DNA from: Cerioporus squamosus
Taxonomy: Eukaryota > Basidiomycota > Agaricomycetes > Polyporales > Polyporaceae
NCBI GenBank assembly: GCA_022592435.1
Contig: JABYQS010000216.1
Location: 1 to 54,613 of the forward strand
DNA length: 54,613 nt
Direction of reading: 5' to 3'
Shown piece by piece: positions 23,501-34,033 of the stretch. The notes under the pieces are model-generated. The model had not been told where the DNA came from. It did not search any database and worked only from the letters and a program-made list of their open reading frames with translations. Position 1 is the first letter of the stretch; each line of letters starts with the position of its first letter. Position numbers and translations under genes: made by a program.

Positions 23501-24166
23501 AGACATACCAAAAATAAGGCGTCCCTCTGCGATTGGTGCGTCAATGAAGCGGGTGCCATCTTCCGACCGAATCTCGCATACGATCGGGGCGTCCCAGATA
23601 TCAGACAGCACTGACGAAGTGGCGCTGGCAGCGCGTTTCAACATGTCGTCCATGATGTCTTCAAGGCCGTGGCGAGCGAGCAGACGAGCGAGCCAGTGCT
23701 TCATATCCTGGTGGAGATACACCGACAGCGGAAACGACAGCACTCTGCCGCGGATGTTGCGTGAGCGCCAGAGGGCACTTCCACAAGGCTTGCTCTTGCG
23801 CGCTGCTTTGTGGGTGCACACCTCTGGAAAGGGGTGGCTGTAAAGGGCGTAGCAGGAGGGGCAACAGACATATTCCTGCACGACGGGATCGAGGTTGAAC
23901 CGTCCAAGGATGGTGCGAATGTCGATAGGGAGGCTGTCCACGAGTGCCTGTTCGCCGGGATCAGCCGCTGCACCCTTACTCACTCGTACGAGCAGTCGTA
24001 GGCCGACGAGCAGAACGCGGGTCGCGCGCCGGGGAACTTTGTAGAGCAGATGAATGAGGAGTGCGGTGACGTGGTGGACGACAACCAAAGGGTTCTTCAA
24101 GTAGTGTGACTTCGCGAAGTATCGCCCTATTACATCGTCAGCGCCGCTCTGCACACCGCCAGGCAT
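20560..24166 (-). CDS. Tnp2-family (CACTA/EnSpm-like) transposase with a SAP motif, intact
   Basis: Six exons join without a frame break (24166-22661, 22605-22333, 22283-22206, 22143-22114, 22063-21520, 21461-20560), giving 1110 residues. A CCPSC...C...C zinc-ribbon-like stretch lies near residues 99-130. The Tnp2 core has GMSVDGFNPF (about 220), YCLNLPPHLRYLPEN and GPRKPSTDQLNHFLRPLVDE (about 270), ARQTSGFGGYMSKYFCSVC, and DSMHNHYLGLLKHH (about 405). Exon 2 ends in a SAP-like DNA-binding helix pair, FKELCKRHG...KKDLIKAL (residues 562-593). The C-terminal half has LRNIELPSWVNAVPANVGTK, GKLSADQWHVFC, LYPGTQITPNQHNSVH and FFSERMNYLLQR, as in fungal Tnp2 proteins. It would catalyse DNA cut-and-paste at the element ends. 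Its ATG is 4 bases after the stop of the ubiquitin-fold gene, so a fused transcript is possible. Confidence 0.88.
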
Positions 24167-24170
24167 GACG

Positions 24171-25502
24171 TTACTGACCGGAATCCAGGTATTCTGCTCC
24201 CATACGCTCGCATCGGGCTCGAACTTCCTTCTGCTTCATCCACTCGCGTTCCTTGTAAAGCTGCATCCGAGCCCACTCCTGATCGATCGCCTTGGTCAAT
24301 TCCGAGCACTTAGGCTCCAACCGCGCTGAACCAGTCGACGCTATAGCGTCGATGTCGTCGTGCATTGACACAAGCCACAGTTCATGCTCGAGGAATGCCG
24401 CATTGCAAGTGTCTTTCGGATCCAGCGCGTGAGGTCCGACGTTAGTCTGCGAAATCTCCGCTATTTCGACAGTCTGGAAGGCCGGACCCGTGCGCGGATT
24501 GTGTGAGAAGGCGAGGGGAGCGCCAAACGTGAACGTGCGAATACGGCTATGGAGATATGCCTCAAGGAATGCCAAGTCGGCCTCCACTGTCTCCTCAGAC
24601 GTCCCCCTCTGATATGGAGCGGATGCTCGGTGATCCGCCGGTGGGTCCGAGGATACGGGGGATGACGCAGTGGGTCGGATCTTGGTGGGAGATGGTTGCG
24701 CTCGGTTGGAGATCGGGTGATTCGACGGAGTTGTATGCGAGGTGGGAGGATGCGAGCAAGATCCCGCAGGAGAAGGGACGGAGGGGGAAGCTTGCGATGG
24801 GCCTGCGTGTTTGGAATCTGGATTTGGGGCAGCAGCCTGAGACCCAGACGGTGCAGGTCCGGTATGAGGCGGTAGACTATCCTCGTATTCACCCTTGACT
24901 TCAAGACCTTCAGTTTCATCCACCTGCCTGTCTATCTCGCGGCGACGAGTCGTTCGACTTCCACGCGATTTGCCTGAAGGGGGGTTAGCTCAGCCCGCGG
25001 GCGAGAAAAAGCTGGTACTAACCAGACTTCCTCCTTAGCGACGAATTTTCCAGATCTTCCAGCTCTTCTAGCTCTTCTAGCTCTTCTAGCTCTTCTAGCT
25101 CTTCCAGCTCAAGCGGCTCTTCCTGCACTGATGTTCCGAGTTTGTCTGTTAGTCAGAACGCTTACTGAGGATAACAGTTAGTTTCGTACCTGCTTTGTTT
25201 CGGGCAGATCCCCCACGAAGAGAGTAGCGAACATGGAGAACGGAGAGAGCATGAACACCGATGTCTTCCAAGGTCGCTTCATCACGGAGGGCCCTCCAGC
25301 AGAAGGAGTCGAAATATACGACAGGGCGGACGCGCAAGAGTCGAGGAATAAGGCGGCGCTGTTGTAGCACCCATAAGATATCCGACACCCTCCATTGCGG
25401 ATTAACCGCTAACCCACAAGGTCAGCACATGCAGTTCTCACCGAGTAGCTGCGTACCTATCGGAACCGATTGCGGTCTGAGTCCAAGCACGAAAATGGTC
25501 AT
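24171..25502 (-). CDS. Ubiquitin-fold N-terminal protein directly upstream of the transposase
   Basis: Four exons splice in frame (25502-25457, 25408-25190, 25127-25023, 24973-24171) to 390 residues. The N terminus resembles a ubiquitin beta-grasp fold: MTIFVLGLRPQSVPI, VSDILWVLQQRRLIP, PVVYFDSFCWRALRDEATLE, DIGVHALSVLHVRYSLRGG. The Arg-Gly-Gly recalls the LRGG end of ubiquitin, but here it is internal. An (ELE)n acidic repeat follows (DNA 25055-25106), then a basic patch, a Pro/Ser-rich linker and a helical end, FLEHELWLVSMHDDIDAI to EWARMQLYKEREWMKQK. I recall similar proteins as common hypothetical proteins of agaricomycetes. Their role is unknown. The 4-base gap to the transposase start suggests co-expression or a fusion through an unseen splice. 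Confidence 0.7.
25055..25106. repeat. 9-bp coding microsatellite (EEL)n
   Basis: AGCTCTTCT units repeat about five times and read as Glu-Glu-Leu on the minus strand within the ubiquitin-fold gene. Confidence 0.8.
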
Positions 25503-25530
25503 AGAGGGCTGGCCCTTGCGACGCTGACCA

Positions 25531-25887
25531 TCAATGGAGGGCAGCGTACTCCGGAGAGCGGGATGGAGGGCTGGAGCGATGAGCGATATGACACATAACA
25601 ACAGGAATTATGCACTCACCAACAGATATGGAGTAAAGCGCTACGAGATCCAGGAAAAAGGTGCACGATAGCACGCCTACCACCCACCTCTCCCCATCCT
25701 CGAGTAGCTTCGACGGGGATGAGCCAACGAAGAGCAATAGGGATAAGGCGATGGCAACGAGGAACCAGGCACCGGTTATGATCATGAGCAAGGTGCGATA
25801 CCTGCTGTTGCGTCGCGCATCCGTCCGTCGACGCCATCGGGTCCAGTAGCGTTGTCGTATGTAGCAAAGGTATCGCATGAGCAGCAA
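25531..25887 (-). CDS. Small two-TM membrane protein or C-terminal exon of one
   Basis: An open frame of 118 residues has a basic N terminus (RQRYWTRWRRRTDARR). Two hydrophobic segments follow, at residues about 32-55 (TLLMIITGAWFLVAIALSLL) and about 68-90 (WVVGVLSCTFFLDLVALYS). A GTGAGT donor follows the second segment. It may be the end of a longer membrane-protein gene reaching toward 27 kb, but I could not chain upstream exons. It may be related to the membrane tails of the neighbouring WD40 genes. No family recognised. Confidence 0.35.
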   Translation of the reverse strand: MLLMRYLCYIRQRYWTRWRRRTDARRNSRYRTLLMIITGAWFLVAIALSLLLFVGSSPSKLLEDGERWVVGVLSCTFFLDLVALYSISVGECIIPVVMCHIAHRSSPPSRSPEYAALH

Positions 25888-27466
25888 CCAGGGATGTGGA
25901 TGTGGGACATAGGAGAGACCGCTACGATCCTGGACAGCGGCGGGAAGACATTGATGATCTTGATGATCAATGTCGACAATGTCGAGGATAACAAGAAAAT
26001 AAAGATATGCTACTGTAAGTTGTCCGACAATATCTGCGTGCGCTATCAGTGTAGGACGTATGCCTGATCAATGTTGCAATCTCAGAACATGATAATCACT
26101 GCTGATCAGCGCCATAACTCGGTAAGCACAGTTGAGCAGTCGATGAAAGAAGTCATTGCTTACGCCCGCAGTGCATCGGTTCCCGCAAGTAGCACATTCT
26201 TTAACTCGCATCCGTTCCTTCTGTGTGGTAGCGCACTTTGCGCACTTCCAAAACACCGCTAAACCGTCCGGCAGAGGAGGGGAGCATGACCGACGAGCTG
26301 GGAAGCCGATGAAACGCAGCTCCGGCGATGCATGTAAGATAGAGACACTCACGCGAAGCACATCCCTCTACCGCCTGGTTTCGTGCATCCACACTCGGCA
26401 AAAGCTTGACAGAGCGGAGCATCGGCCGCGCGCTCGCGAACTTGACGCGACGGAGACCGCTGGGTGCTGAACGCTGGCCGACTTGTGATTACGGCTGTCC
26501 ACTTTTGCCTATGGAGATGTCGCGCGCACTATGGTTTGTCCCGCCAACGGTCAAGAAGCCGATAGCTTCCCCAAGCTGGCAGGCATAAATAAGCAAGCGC
26601 ATGGCGCGGTGGGAGATGAGGGTACCTGTGATCCGAGAATGTCCAGATTCCACTTCCTGGATACCTGTCGCATCATCTCAGATCAGTATAGGATGATAAT
26701 CTGAATATAGCAGGGGACTGCCGCACCTGCACTCGAGAGCGAGCATGAGTATGGCTCTAGGTATGTGACGATCTCGGCACCGTGGCAAGTCGGTGAATCG
26801 TGCCAGAGAAGCTGGTGACCACAAAGCAGGGGTCTTTGGAGGAATCTGGCGGTGGAGAAGCGAACTCATGCGCATGTCCTTCGAAAAACGCGCCCGCGTT
26901 CGTACCTGCCTTGTCCGCCTTTGCCCCACAGCTGGACGCTCAGGGTATGATACACCTCATCAACATGACAGGATGAGCCGACGGCAATGCGAGGTGCGGA
27001 CACGCTAGGGATACGCTGCACATGGGGATCTACAGTCGTTGCCCTAGGACGGGTCAGTACGAAGTGTCTGTTTCCTTGACGTGCAAGATTTCACCTCAGT
27101 GATACAGATGCTGAAGGCGAGAGTGACACTGATATCTGCAAGCGGCCTGAGGATCAATTCCAGAGGGATTTCTGCTAACATATGAGTAGAATACGGTGTC
27201 GTTAAGGCGATCTGGAGAGAAGGATGGAGGAAGGATATGGCCCACCAGGAACCGAACCTTCATGTAGCGCTCATACAATTCACGTGACTACACGTTGACC
27301 GCAGCTGCGAAGAGCTGCGACCGGCCCGGAGTTGACGTTCAGGCTCCAACTTGAAAGGACAGTGAACGCAAAAAATGGACTAATATTAACAAGCATCCAG
27401 CCCCAGGAGACAAGACGTCAGAGACGTTGGCCCGTCCACATAATGTACCTAGATAAGTGGTATCGG
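25888..27466. other. Stretch without a resolvable gene
   Basis: Short open stretches with splice-like ends occur on the minus strand (around 26070-26360, 26680-26930 and 27100-27280). They do not join into a recognisable protein. Confidence 0.3.
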
Positions 27467-29382
27467 TCAGATACTGCCAGTACCGTATCTCCGACTATCG
27501 AGCAGACATGCGTACCTATTCCCAGCGTCGACTAGCACACGCGCAACGGCGACGGTTTCGTTCAAGAAGTAGTTCAATACAAGTTGCCAGAGCTGCTGTA
27601 AGACAGACTTAAGGAGTCTCAGTGTATACGCAGAGCTCTGCTGGTGCATACAAGTACTTAGAGACTCACAACGAATGCATCCCGGCGCTCGGTGACGAAC
27701 AGGGTTAACTTGTCCAAAATGGCAGCAGTATCAACTAGTTGCATCACATCGATGCTCCGATCCGACGGGCCAATCGCAAGTACGAGGTTTGCCCTGCCGA
27801 AGAACTTGACAAACTGTAGGCACGCCGCGCTCAAAAGCACGCAGCCGAGCACTGAAGTTGTCAGGAGATATCAGGTACGACATGAGGATGCTACACGGTA
27901 CTCACCGACAGGAAAGGTACGACCAACACCCATTGAACGCATGAATGCCGTTGCGGCATAGCCACTCGAACCCGACGATTGCTTGGCCGGAGCCTCAAGA
28001 AGACGTGATTGCTTGCCGCGGTCGATGCCTATGAGGTGCCATATGCTGATGCATGTCGCCTCCGCCTTCTCGGACTGCCCAGTGGCCAGAATGTCCGCCT
28101 GGTCGCCGCAGTGCATGTCGAGGTATGCCTAACAGTAACCTCAGTATCTGGGAGCCCTGGAGCGAAGTAACACTGACCAGAGCCTGCACGATGTCGCCTG
28201 TATACACGTACTTGGTAAGTGTATTCAGATTGTACTTCGTATAAAGCAGGGCTCACCACCGTGATCGAGGACGAGTTGAACTTGACCGGTTGCAACGTCG
28301 CAAATACTGACCTTCCCACAGGAGCTGCCAGCAATAAGTTTGGCACCTCCATCAACGAAAACAACAGGGAGAGGGATGTTGTCCGTGATGTCTAAGGGGA
28401 TGGTTCGTAGTAGCGCTGCATCTGCACCGTTGTATACGTCGACGCCGTCGTACAGGTTTGAGATCGCGAGGAACTGGCCATCCGGTGCCAGGGCTGAACG
28501 GCCGCTACGCGGAACAGAATACGTCAACGGCCACGGAGAACTGCGCGTCCCGGAATGAAATCGCTCACATCCGCTTCTTGGTAGGCGTGAGACGCCAGTC
28601 CTCGGAAAAACTGGCCTCCGACAAATTCCAGCGGCTGGATCATCGTCAGCTATCAACAATCCATCCCATGCATGGACTACCGAATGATGCTCACTAGATG
28701 CCATGGTCAAGATAGGATACCAATAGAGCCCGGTCACCATCGGCTGCATGGACCGACCGTGGTTCTGCCTGAGTGAGTCCTGATGGAAGGGGAAGGGTTT
28801 TTTTCTTCCAAACACCTCGATAAAATGTCAGGTTCAGGTGCAGTGCAAGTGGACTCATGCCAGTCACCTTGCCGAACTTCGGTCCATAATTCCACTTTGC
28901 TGTCCGCGCACACCGCGAGCTGTCGAGTACGGTTGATGTAAGCCAAGTCCTCAATAAGTCCCTCCCCTGCAGCTCTAGGAAGATACGTGGCTGTCAGATC
29001 GTCAAGCTATCGATAGCATGTCAGTGATCGTCTGCCGACTACAACTGAAAGGACGTTACACGCATACTTCGTCCAGTATTGCAGAGAGCAGGATGCCATC
29101 TCCGAATCCCACATATAAACGTAGTACATCTCCATTTGCAACCCATAATAAGGCAGTCACCCGGCTAGTTCCGCTCAACTTGTGCGCCCTCGCCCAGCTT
29201 TGAACATCGTAGAGGTGGACCACGCCGTCATCGTCTCCACTGGCCAGGTATCTCCCACCGGGAGAGAAGCTGAGCACGTTGACCGAGTTTTGCGGGCCAT
29301 AGATGCGGGTCTCGCATATGTATGCTGCCATGTCGGGGTGGAGAGTGAAGTGCAGGGCACGAGCGGAAGATGCTACGGACAA
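27467..29382 (-). CDS. WD40-repeat protein with C-terminal membrane segment (copy 1)
   Basis: About nine exons splice in frame from MSVASSARALHFTLHP. WD-type blades are visible: VNVLSFSPGGRYLASGDDDG, VVHLYDVQSW, VTALLWVANGDVLRLYVGFG, LAYINRTRQLAVCADSKVEL, ALLVSYLDHGIYRWNL, GRSALAPDGQFLAISNLYDG and AKLIAGSSCGKVSICDVATG. A GGDIVQALAYLDMHCGDQ block follows. The C-terminal exons carry a hydrophobic VLGCVLLSAACLQFVKFF segment and end near 27467 after QLWQLVLNYFLNETVAVARV. The arrangement suggests a beta-propeller tethered to a membrane. I recall this WD40 architecture as repeated in agaricomycete genomes, with no known role. It is paralogous to 30945-32696. Confidence 0.65.
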
Positions 29383-29566
29383 AGGACGCTCATGGCGGCG
29401 GCCAGGCAGCTAGCACGTTGACGCGCGCCTGATGCGAGGACTCCCCAATCCGGGGGTTCGCCGCCGTGCAGGATATCTTTTGACAGCAATTGCCAGCGAA
29501 GAAGGCGAGCGCAAATACCCACATTACCGAACGAGTTCTATGAGACAGATCGATATATTCGTGTAC

Positions 29567-29580
29567 ATATATATATATAT
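29567..29580. repeat. (AT)n microsatellite
   Basis: Seven AT dinucleotides in the spacer between the copy-1 WD40 gene and its upstream neighbour. Confidence 0.8.
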
Positions 29581-29612
29581 GACTACAGGGGCACCACCGA
29601 ATTCTCTAGGAT

Positions 29613-30773
29613 TCACATACGGCCGACTATATTGGCAACGTTAACGTTTGAATAGTTCAAGCATTGTCTCAACTCACCATGACTCTTGTGTTTAGTCATG
29701 AACGTCGACTCCGCCACCCAAGAGGGATTTCTGTATGTGTCCGTAATCACCATGTACCGGCCGTCTGCCCGCCTGTAGCCCGGAGAAATGGATCTCCAAT
29801 GTGGCGTTCCATGTTCGTCGAGAGCCCAGAGCCAGAGCAGGCACCTCTTCGACATTCGATGACAGAAGACATCCCCTATCCTGACCTTTGGGCACGACGA
29901 GAAGTCGGGAGGGTGCTGAATGGGAGCGCTTGATGTCGACTCGAACCAGGCTGTCCCTACATCGGTGCTCTCATCCACGACGGGACCGACTCCCTTGAAT
30001 GCTATATACTCGCGTTTGTACACAGAGGATGGAGTGTTCGTCTGAGAGACCTGCTGTCAGTGTTATCTATTGACGCGTGATGCAACGACGACTTACATTT
30101 CCGGAGGCGAACGATGTTGAAGCAGATGAGGAAGACGAAGGGCCAGTGGATGACGGTACGGAGGCAGGCCCCGAGCGCGATGAGCCCGCAGTTGCGCCTC
30201 CAGCGGGGGCTTCCGAAGTAGAGCGTGACCGAGGCGGGGTAGCAAACCGCACGGAGCGCGCGAGCTTCGCTGGCTCTGAGAAGGGGGGGCCGTTGTCGTC
30301 GCCGGAGTTAGTATGCGCCAGTCTACCAATATGATTGAGTATCTCCGGGGTGATCAAGAAGACTACGCATACCGCTGAGCATTGTAGAGTAGATTCCTGT
30401 CGCAATTCCGCATGATCATGGGCTGCACGTCAGGTCGAGCATCAGGTGGTACTGGTGCAATGTATGTGAGACGGGTCGTTTCCAGAGCTCGGATCGCCGC
30501 GCTCATCGAGAAGCTGTATTCTTGGGAAATTGTTCGCGAGCGTGTTGCGACATCCGATGTTTGTCGACGGTTTGCGCTCTGACGGCGGGACCTGTTGCGA
30601 GAGTAGAGATGGAACGAGGAAACCGCGACCACAAGCACCGCCGCCGATGCCAAGATTTCGAGTAGCCAGCGCCGCCACTCATGCGGAATGATGCCGCGGA
30701 CGCCAGGCATGTGTGGCACAAGTCGGACGTCGGGCATGTGTGGCACAGAGCGGACAATCTGTCGAAGGAGCAA
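29613..30773 (-). CDS. Unknown protein with one membrane segment and a W..I.PG..R...PSWV module
   Basis: Three exons splice in frame. The first starts MLLRQIVRSVPHMPDVR and includes a hydrophobic helix, LEILASAAVLVVAVSSFHLY, followed by RNRSRRQSANRRQ. The second is Ser/Ala/Pro-rich (LAHTNSGDDNGPPFSEPAKL onward). The third has VYKREYIAFKGVGPVVDEST, VRIGDVFCHRMSKRCLLWLW, RSISPGYRRADGRYMVITDT and RNPSWVAESTF, with the stop at 29613. The last part aligns with the end of the protein at 18688-20118 (W, I, PG, R, I, PSWV, T conserved). It could be a membrane-anchored relative. Function unknown. Confidence 0.5.
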
Positions 30774-30944
30774 TACAGTACTCAGCTTTGGAGTGGCGTG
30801 CGTGGGGCGTGGCAGAGCCGTGCGATCAGCTCAATCATACGCAGGTATTGGCGTGGGCGGCTGGCCGCGCCGGCGTGAGAAACTAACGGTGACATTGACC
30901 ATGAGGAGAGCTCAGGCTGTATAGCACGCTACAAGCTGGACGGT

Positions 30945-32696
30945 CTAGGGATTCGAAGCCCCAGTCCCGTACCTGTCGATATGTAGTGGGTTCTCCACGG
31001 CAACTGCAGCGTTGGAGGTTGAGCTCACCCCACCCCCTCCGTTGCGTCCGACTGAGTTTGCACTAGAATCGCGCAGCCACTGACGCGATAGGCGTAGCCT
31101 CCTAGTACGACAGTCTGATCCCGGTACATTACGAATGACAGGGCGAGTCATCGTGTGTCGTGACGTCCCGAGAACGATACTCAGCGTTGTTCCTGCAAAT
31201 TCAATGAACCTCTCAACGTCAGTCGACAGATTGAGACATACCAACAAAACGAAAGCGCCAATGGCAAAGACAAGGACGTAAGACATCCACTTGAGCGCCT
31301 GAAACCAGAGAGAAACCTGAGGAGGATCCTCAACAACCCGACGTTCTGGAGAAGGCTCGCCTAAGGTAGAGATAAGCCTGCGGATCCTAATCCCGCGAAA
31401 GAAATTAGAGACGCACGGTACTCTTTTTTTGACCAAATGAACACTGGGTCCACGTCCTGCTCAAACATCCCGGCCGCGATGTAGAAGCGTTCTCGAGGAC
31501 GGTCATAGTAGACCTTGAGGACATTAGCATCTGCATCGCTCACGATGTGATAGGTACACGCACATCGACAGCGAGCACCGCGTTCGATTCTACAAGTGGC
31601 TTCGGAATTCAGGGAGACATGTGAAATGAATGAGCAAGAGTACTAACCGCCATAGGATATGGTCTGAACTCTACGGCCTGTTGCGGTATCCCAGATATGC
31701 ATCTCGCCGACCGCACTGCCCCCTACTATGGCGCTTTCTGCCTCGATGAATTTGACCGGAGTCGGGTATTTTCCCCCTACGTCGTGGCCGAAGGCACGCA
31801 GCAGCTCACCAGTCTCGAGGGAATACAAGTCGAATCCGGTGAGAAGATTGGAAATCACAAGGAGCGTTCCATCCTGACTCAAATCCGCCCGAACACTACG
31901 AGGGTCAGGAAGTAACAACAGACAATGTTGGTACGCACATTTGTCCATCTACGTTGATCTCCTCAGGACATGTCCAAGAACCCGCCGTGAATATACTAGC
32001 AAGAGTCAGTAAGACCATCTTGGCTATCAGTTAGTTCCTGAATAGCTCACCGTATTCCATGGTTGAGGTAAGTCACTACCAGCTTCCGCACGCCGTCAGA
32101 CTTCGTCCAGTGCAGACTCGTCACTAGGACATCCTGCGGATCATCGGGATTGCTCGGTGGGGGTTCTGCGATATCTGCACGGAGCATCCACGGCTCTGGC
32201 ATCTGTTGGGTGACACGATGATTCACAGATGGCACATGAACGACACTGACCTTCAGCCTGCCAACTCCACACGCGCAACTCGCGAGATCCTCCTGATGCC
32301 ACGAAGCACCCAGTGATGGCGATACATTCGACTGGTACCGTATGAACGCGTATGCCGCGTGCCGAAATAATGCCCTAGCAATGATATCAGTCAAGTAGCG
32401 GACTTCAATGCGAAGCAGAGGATACGTACCAACGAGAACGACATGGACACTACATAGCCATCGGCCGTTCCACAGAGTAAGCAGTCCTCTCTCTGAGGAA
32501 ACCACGCCAGGGACAACGTATCGCAGCTTCCGTTGAACTCGTAGAGTAGTTTATGGCTAGATGTCTCCCAAATGCAGACTTTCCTGTCTAGCGCGGCGGT
32601 AGCGAGGAGCGAGGCCTGAGGACTGAATGCGATCGCGGTCACGTAACCGATGTGGCCTCCTTGCAATTGGACTTTTTCGGAGTATTCTCGAAACAT
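30945..32696 (-). CDS. WD40-repeat protein with C-terminal membrane segment (copy 2)
   Basis: It starts MFREYSEKVQLQGGHIGYVT, with blades VTAIAFSPQASLLATAALDR, KVCIWETSSHKLLYEF, LSLAWFPQREDCLLCGTADG, LVTSLHWTKSDGVRKLVVTY, RADLSQDGTLLVISNLLTGF, FIEAESAIVGGSAVGEMHIW and DTATGRRVQTIS. Further exons read RERFYIAAGMFEQDVDPVFI, then a basic stretch and a membrane helix, WMSYVLVFAIGAFVLLVCLN, with the stop at 30945. The order of blades, the LNHGI/LDHGI motif and the membrane tail match copy 1, so the two are diverged paralogues in tandem on the same strand. Some internal splices are approximate. Confidence 0.65.
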
Positions 32697-33417
32697 GGTC
32701 TGGGGATGCGCAGGGAGAGAGCAGACCAAAGCGAGACACTCAACTATGCTCACCGCGTGGCAACCGCAAGGCAGCCAAACCACACGGGATTGACGTCATC
32801 GCCATGTCGTGCAGGCAGGTCGTGGTACCTGACGGGAATTCGAGCGATGAGCAACCTGAGATACCTAAGACTCCGCGACAACGGCTACGGGAAGGATAGG
32901 CTGACTCTCGTATCCGGAGGGGCGATTTCGACTCCGGGTGAAGCTGAGGGTGAGGTGTGGCGTGACGCGCAGATTGGCACTGCGCACCTAGACATTGCCT
33001 GACAGGTACACGGGATGATGCAGGGCATCCGACGAGGGCAAAGCTTAGCTCGGCGTCGGAGGGACGCACGTGTGAGTCTGTGACCGCATCCCGTCGTGTC
33101 CGCACTCCATATTCCGCGTGAGCGAATCCCTCGACACAACATTGCACGACGTGCATTTTGCAGTCCCTTCAAGTCTGTGGAGTAAGGCGGCAGACGCTAT
33201 CGTGATACACGAGACGGGAGTCAACAGAGAGAGTGATAACTATTGATGCACAGCACAAGTAGTCGTACAAGGACACTTTTAGTTACTTTAACAGGATGGT
33301 ACGCGCTTAGCTCTCCGCAACCACAAACCATAACCCTACGGCCGCGGCGGTTCTACAGAGTAAAAGAGTCTGAGACATGCAGTCGATGAGCGGTGAATTG
33401 GAACGAGGCTGACGTAC
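32697..33417. other. Spacer upstream of WD40 copy 2
   Basis: No coding exon is supported. It probably holds the promoter of the WD40 gene and the 3' end of the gene at 33418. Confidence 0.35.
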
Positions 33418-34033
33418 TCAATAGAACTCGGTTGGTAGATCAAGGGGTTCGCCCAGTGCGATAGACTCAATGACCATCTCTTCTGTCTCCGTAAGGAACC
33501 TATCATACAGTGGTGAGCATGGCGAGTGCCGACAGCAGCTCGAGATGACACATACTTGCGCACGGCTTCGTTAGCCAATTCCCGGTGGATGGGAGTGCTA
33601 ATATCCACGTGGGACAATGTGCCTCCACCTCGCATGACGAGGAGTGGCCCCCTCCAGGTGATCGGCGGCAAGACCTTGAGCAAGGCCTTGTTTACTGGGA
33701 AGGCGGCATCGTATTGCGCGGCGATGAAGAAGCGATGAACTTTGCCAGACGTGTCGGTGCATGTTACCCACGCCTCCTGCAAGTTCGCGTTGACTCCGAA
33801 AATGTTCTCAAGGTAGGGGAAACGAGGGACGGCGAGGGAGTCGAGCTTCGGGTCAAACCCGGTTGGAACGTTGATAGGTCTGCGGTCGCTTGCCTGTCGC
33901 CCGTACATCACACCTTTGATGTTCCTGTGTCCAGGCTAGGACAAAGACGATAAGAACGACGGCATGGAAAGGATCGCGAAAGTGAGCTCACCTTCGTGCA
34001 AGAATTAGGAAGAGGAATGCGAACCGTACCCAT
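33418..34033 (-). CDS. Small unknown protein, complete, three exons
   Basis: MGTVRIPLPNSCTK (ATG at 34033) joins PGHRNIKGVMYGRQASDRRP. This exon carries LENIFGVNANLQEAWVTCTD, HRFFIAAQYDAAFPVNKALL and WRGPLLVMRGGGTLSHVDIS, then LANEAVRK. It joins FLTETEEMVIESIALGEPLD up to PTEFY and the stop at 33418. The protein is about 170 residues with no signal peptide or membrane helix. The upstream region is strongly CT-rich, as is common in fungal promoters. The pattern 'WRG-x-hydrophobic-MRxG' followed by 'A-x2-A-VRKF' reminds me of abundant agaricomycete hypothetical proteins, but I can name no function. Confidence 0.55.

Noticed and set aside
20560..24166. Assignment of the transposase to the Plavaka or KDZ families
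   Set aside because: The YCLNLPP, GPRKP and PSWV...NVGTK...GKLSADQW motifs fit the Tnp2 family, and the 3-bp duplication agrees. I see none of the hallmarks I know for Plavaka or KDZ.
24978..25022. tRNA-like GGTTAGCTCAGCC (D-arm resemblance)
   Set aside because: No acceptor, anticodon or T-arm follows, and the sequence lies inside an intron of the ubiquitin-fold gene.
30935..30985. T-arm-like GGGCTTCGAATCCC on the minus strand
   Set aside because: It coincides with the 3' end of the WD40 copy-2 coding region and no cloverleaf can be drawn around it.
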